Shown: piece by piece, positions 13,508 to 15,578 of the stretch
Layout of the letters: every line of letters begins with the position of its first letter
Position numbering within the stretch: position 1 is the first letter of the stretch
DNA from: Caulobacteraceae bacterium UBA5005
GTDB lineage: Bacteria > Pseudomonadota > Alphaproteobacteria > Caulobacterales > Caulobacteraceae
Length of the DNA: 15,578 nt
NCBI GenBank assembly: GCA_002398405.1
Contig: DGYN01000100.1
Span: 1-15,578 of the forward strand
Direction: 5' to 3'
Position numbers and translations under genes: made by a program
The notes under the pieces: generated by a model
The model's database searches: none
The model's input: only the letters and a program-made list of their open reading frames with translations
Told to the model about the DNA's origin: nothing

Positions 13508-14974
13508 ATGACCAAGACCGTTCTTGTCGTTGACGACGACCCGACCCAGCGGCGCCTGATCCAGGGCGTTCTGGAGCGTGAGGGTTTCGCCGTGGCGCAT
13601 GCCGAGAGCGGCGAGCAGGCGATCGACAGGATGGTCAGCGGCGGGGCGGCGGATGTCGTCCTGCTGGACCTCACCATGCCCGGGCTTTCCGGCATGGAGA
13701 CCCTGACCGAGATGCGGCAGCGCGGCTTTGCCCAGCCGGTGATCGTGGTCACCGCGGCGGCCGGCGTCGATACGGTAGTGAAGGCCATGCAGGCCGGGGC
13801 CCAGGATTTCTTCGTGAAACCCGCGAGCCCCGAACGGATCATCGTCGGCGTGCGCAACGCCCTGCAGATGGGCGATCTGCGCGGCGAGGTTGACCGGCTG
13901 AAGAAACGCGCCAACGGCCGCGTGTCCTTCGACGACCTGATCGGCGATAGCGCCCCCATGACCGCCGTCAAGCGCATGGGCGAGCGGGCGGCCAAATCCT
14001 CCATCCCCATCCTGATCCTCGGCGAGAGCGGCGTCGGCAAGGAGCTGATCGCCCGCGCCGTGCACGGCTGTTCGGAGCGGTCGGGCAAACCCTTCGTGGC
14101 GGTCAACTGCGGCGCCCTTCCGGCCAACCTCGTGGAAAGCATCCTCTTCGGTCACGAGAAGGGCTCCTTCACCGGCGCCACCGACAAGCACCTGGGCAAA
14201 TTCCAGGAAGCCAGCGGCGGCACCCTCTTCCTCGACGAGATCGGCGAGCTGCCGCTCGACATGCAGGTCAAACTCCTGCGCGCCCTGCAGGAAGGCGAGA
14301 TCGACCCGGTGGGCTCAAAACGCCCGGTCCGCGTCGACGTGCGCATCGTCTCGGCCACCAACCGCGATTTGCAGGAACGCGTCGCTCAGGGTCAGTTCCG
14401 CGAGGATCTCTATTACCGCCTCAACGTCTTCCCCATCGAGGCCCCGTCCCTGCGCCAGCGCCAGGCCGACATCCCGGCCCTGGTGGAAGCCTTCATCCGC
14501 CGCTTCAATATCGAAGAGGGGAAGCGCGTCATTGGCGCGGCGCCCGAAACCCTCGCCATGCTTTCGCAGCACGACTGGCCGGGCAATGTCCGCCAGCTGG
14601 AGAACGCGGTCTATCGCGCCATCGTCCTGGCCGACGCCCCCTACCTGCAGCCGCACGACTTCCCGGCGGTGAGCGGCGTCAGCCCGCCGCTTGATGCGGC
14701 CGCACCCAGCCCTGCGCCCCTGCGCCCACCCTCCGGCGCCGAACTGATCGCAGAGATGCCTAATTCCGCGCCGGTCCGCTTCCTCGACGAGCGCGGCCAT
14801 TTGCGCAAACTCGAGGATATCGAGCGCGACCTCATCGAACTGGCCATAGACATCTACGCCGGCCACATGAGCGAAGTCGCCCGCCGCCTCGGCATCGGCC
14901 GCTCGACCCTTTACCGCAAGGTCCGCGAACAGGGCATCGAAGTCGACGGCCACGAGTTGGACGAGGCGGTTTAG
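13508..14974 (+). CDS. Sigma-54-dependent response regulator (NtrC family, TacA-like)
   Basis: A 488-residue three-domain transcription activator. The receiver domain (about 1-120) has the acidic pocket Asp9-Asp10-Asp11, phosphoacceptor Asp54 and Lys104. The central AAA+ domain has Walker A GESGVGK (172-178), the sigma-54-contacting loop GSFTGA (219-224; the common form is GAFTGA), Walker B LFLDE with Asp243-Glu244, and the FREDLYYRLNVFPIE and HDWPGNVRQLENAV segments. A Pro/Ala-rich linker leads to a C-terminal Fis-type helix-turn-helix (EVARRLGIGRSTLYRKVREQG). When phosphorylated it should activate RNA polymerase with sigma-54 at enhancer sites. From memory the sequence is close to Caulobacter TacA, but no partner kinase is adjacent, so orthology is not proven. 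It is separated from the genes to its left by about 110 bases and converges on rpoH. Confidence 0.95.
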   Translation: MTKTVLVVDDDPTQRRLIQGVLEREGFAVAHAESGEQAIDRMVSGGAADVVLLDLTMPGLSGMETLTEMRQRGFAQPVIVVTAAAGVDTVVKAMQAGAQDFFVKPASPERIIVGVRNALQMGDLRGEVDRLKKRANGRVSFDDLIGDSAPMTAVKRMGERAAKSSIPILILGESGVGKELIARAVHGCSERSGKPFVAVNCGALPANLVESILFGHEKGSFTGATDKHLGKFQEASGGTLFLDEIGELPLDMQVKLLRALQEGEIDPVGSKRPVRVDVRIVSATNRDLQERVAQGQFREDLYYRLNVFPIEAPSLRQRQADIPALVEAFIRRFNIEEGKRVIGAAPETLAMLSQHDWPGNVRQLENAVYRAIVLADAPYLQPHDFPAVSGVSPPLDAAAPSPAPLRPPSGAELIAEMPNSAPVRFLDERGHLRKLEDIERDLIELAIDIYAGHMSEVARRLGIGRSTLYRKVREQGIEVDGHELDEAV

Positions 14975-14979
14975 GCGCC

Positions 14980-15087
14980 GGGGACATGTACCTCCGGTAC
15001 GTGTCCCCTCACCCCTGCGGGCCGAGACTCAGGCCGGTGGCTCGGCCAAGACCATGAGGGGACACGTACCCAAAGGTACATGTCCCC
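14980..15087. repeat. Nested inverted-repeat (BIME/REP-like) element between regulator and rpoH
   Basis: Four arms: GGGGACATGTACC (14980-14992), GGTACGTGTCCCC (14996-15008), GGGGACACGTACC (15058-15070) and GGTACATGTCCCC (15075-15087). The outer two are perfect inverted repeats over 13 bp. The inner two are perfect over 16 bp (14996-15011 with 15055-15070). Inside them GGCCGAG (15020-15026) pairs with CTCGGCC (15041-15047). Each adjacent pair (arms 1-2 and 3-4) also folds as a short hairpin with one mismatch. The element lies between convergent genes, 5 bases after the regulator stop codon and 1 base from the rpoH stop codon. It may act as a two-way transcript end. The arm order matches the cluster at 1028-1172. 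Confidence 0.9.
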
Positions 15088-15088
15088 C

Positions 15089-15578
15089 CTAAGCGTCGAC
15101 CAGATTCCGGTCTTCGGCCGCGGCCCGGATCGCCTTCTGCAGCTTTTCGAACGCCCGGACCTCGATCTGGCGCACGCGTTCGCGGGAGACGCCGTATTGC
15201 GAGGCGAGCTCCTCTAGCGTGGTCGGATCGTCCTTCAGACGGCGCTCGGTGAGGATGTGGCGTTCGCGGTCGTTGAGCTCGGCCATGGCCTCCTTCAAAA
15301 GTTCGTTGCGGATCGAGGCCTCTTCCGAATCGGCCAGCATCGTCTCCTGGCTGACCTGTTCGTCGTCCGCCAGCCAGTCCTGCCACTCCATGTCGCCGTC
15401 GGCGCGCATCGGCACGTTGAGCGACGCATCGCCCCCCGACAGACGCCGGTTCATCGAAATGACCTCGTCGTTCTGCACGCCAAGCTTGGTGGCGATATAT
15501 TCCACCTGCTCAGGCCGCATGTCGCCGCTCTCCAGAGCGCCGATCTGGCTCTTCACCTTGCGCAGGTTGAAGAACAGC
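15089..15578 (-). CDS. rpoH: Heat-shock sigma factor RpoH (sigma-32), C-terminal part
   Basis: The minus-strand frame is open from the window edge to a TAG (complement of 15089-15091), giving about 162 residues of the C-terminal half. The first visible residues (LFFNLRKVKSQIGALE) follow the core-binding and -10 recognition regions, which lie outside the window. MNRRLSGGDASLNVPM is a hallmark of RpoH proteins. The C-terminal region 4 has TLEELASQYGVSRERVRQIEVRAFEKLQKAI, the helix-turn-helix that reads the -35 element of heat-shock promoters. The product directs RNA polymerase to chaperone genes such as dnaK and dnaJ, which lie at the other end of this window. The repeat element at 14980-15087 ends one base beyond the stop codon. 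The start of the gene is not in view. Confidence 0.93.
   Translation of the reverse strand, partial: LFFNLRKVKSQIGALESGDMRPEQVEYIATKLGVQNDEVISMNRRLSGGDASLNVPMRADGDMEWQDWLADDEQVSQETMLADSEEASIRNELLKEAMAELNDRERHILTERRLKDDPTTLEELASQYGVSRERVRQIEVRAFEKLQKAIRAAAEDRNLVDA

Noticed and set aside
14162..14179. GSFTGA instead of GAFTGA in the sigma-54 activator, possibly a loss of sigma-54 contact
   Set aside because: Ala-to-Ser at this position is a tolerated variant in active family members; the key Phe and Thr are kept.

Overview
The window is GC-rich DNA from an alphaproteobacterium, most likely of the Caulobacterales (Caulobacter/Phenylobacterium type). I infer this from the style of the DnaK and DnaJ proteins, a TacA-like sigma-54 regulator, an RpoH sigma factor, and intergenic palindromes of a kind common in that order. 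No database search was possible, so the genus is a guess.

Layout. (1) 1-2400: the 3' end of dnaK, a 217-base spacer filled with inverted repeats, then complete dnaJ. (2) 2467-11007: nine plus-strand genes, each overlapping or within 8 bases of the next, so almost certainly one operon. They are an acyl carrier protein, a fatty-acyl-AMP-ligase-like enzyme, an MBOAT membrane acyltransferase, a 77-residue membrane microprotein ending in FIYGRF, a membrane-anchored SGNH protein, a second soluble SGNH protein, a NodU/CmcH-type carbamoyltransferase, a 109-residue unknown protein and a NodB-type polysaccharide deacetylase. (3) 11012-12745: two minus-strand genes for secreted proteins, one uncharacterised and one DUF1080. 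(4) 12746-13507: a repeat-rich intergenic stretch with a striking four-way-junction palindrome and a small ankyrin-repeat remnant. (5) 13508-14974: a sigma-54-dependent response regulator. (6) 14975-15088: a repeat element built of nested inverted repeats. (7) 15089-15578: the 3' part of rpoH on the minus strand, cut by the window edge.

The most interesting content is the nine-gene operon. Its first five genes match, part for part, the logic of the Gram-positive Dlt pathway (DltA ligase, DltC carrier, DltB MBOAT, DltX microprotein, DltD SGNH protein), but with a FAAL-type ligase in a Gram-negative genome. The proposed route is: the ligase activates an acyl group as acyl-AMP and loads the carrier protein; the MBOAT moves the acyl group across the inner membrane onto Tyr74 of the microprotein; the membrane-anchored SGNH protein transfers it to an envelope glycan. 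The downstream carbamoyltransferase and deacetylase suggest that the same glycan, or its precursor, is also carbamoylated and de-N-acetylated. No glycosyltransferase, polymerase or exporter is in view, so the acceptor polymer is unknown.

Two intergenic repeat clusters (after dnaK, and between the regulator and rpoH) use the same four arms in the same order. Both directly abut the stop codon of a heat-shock gene.
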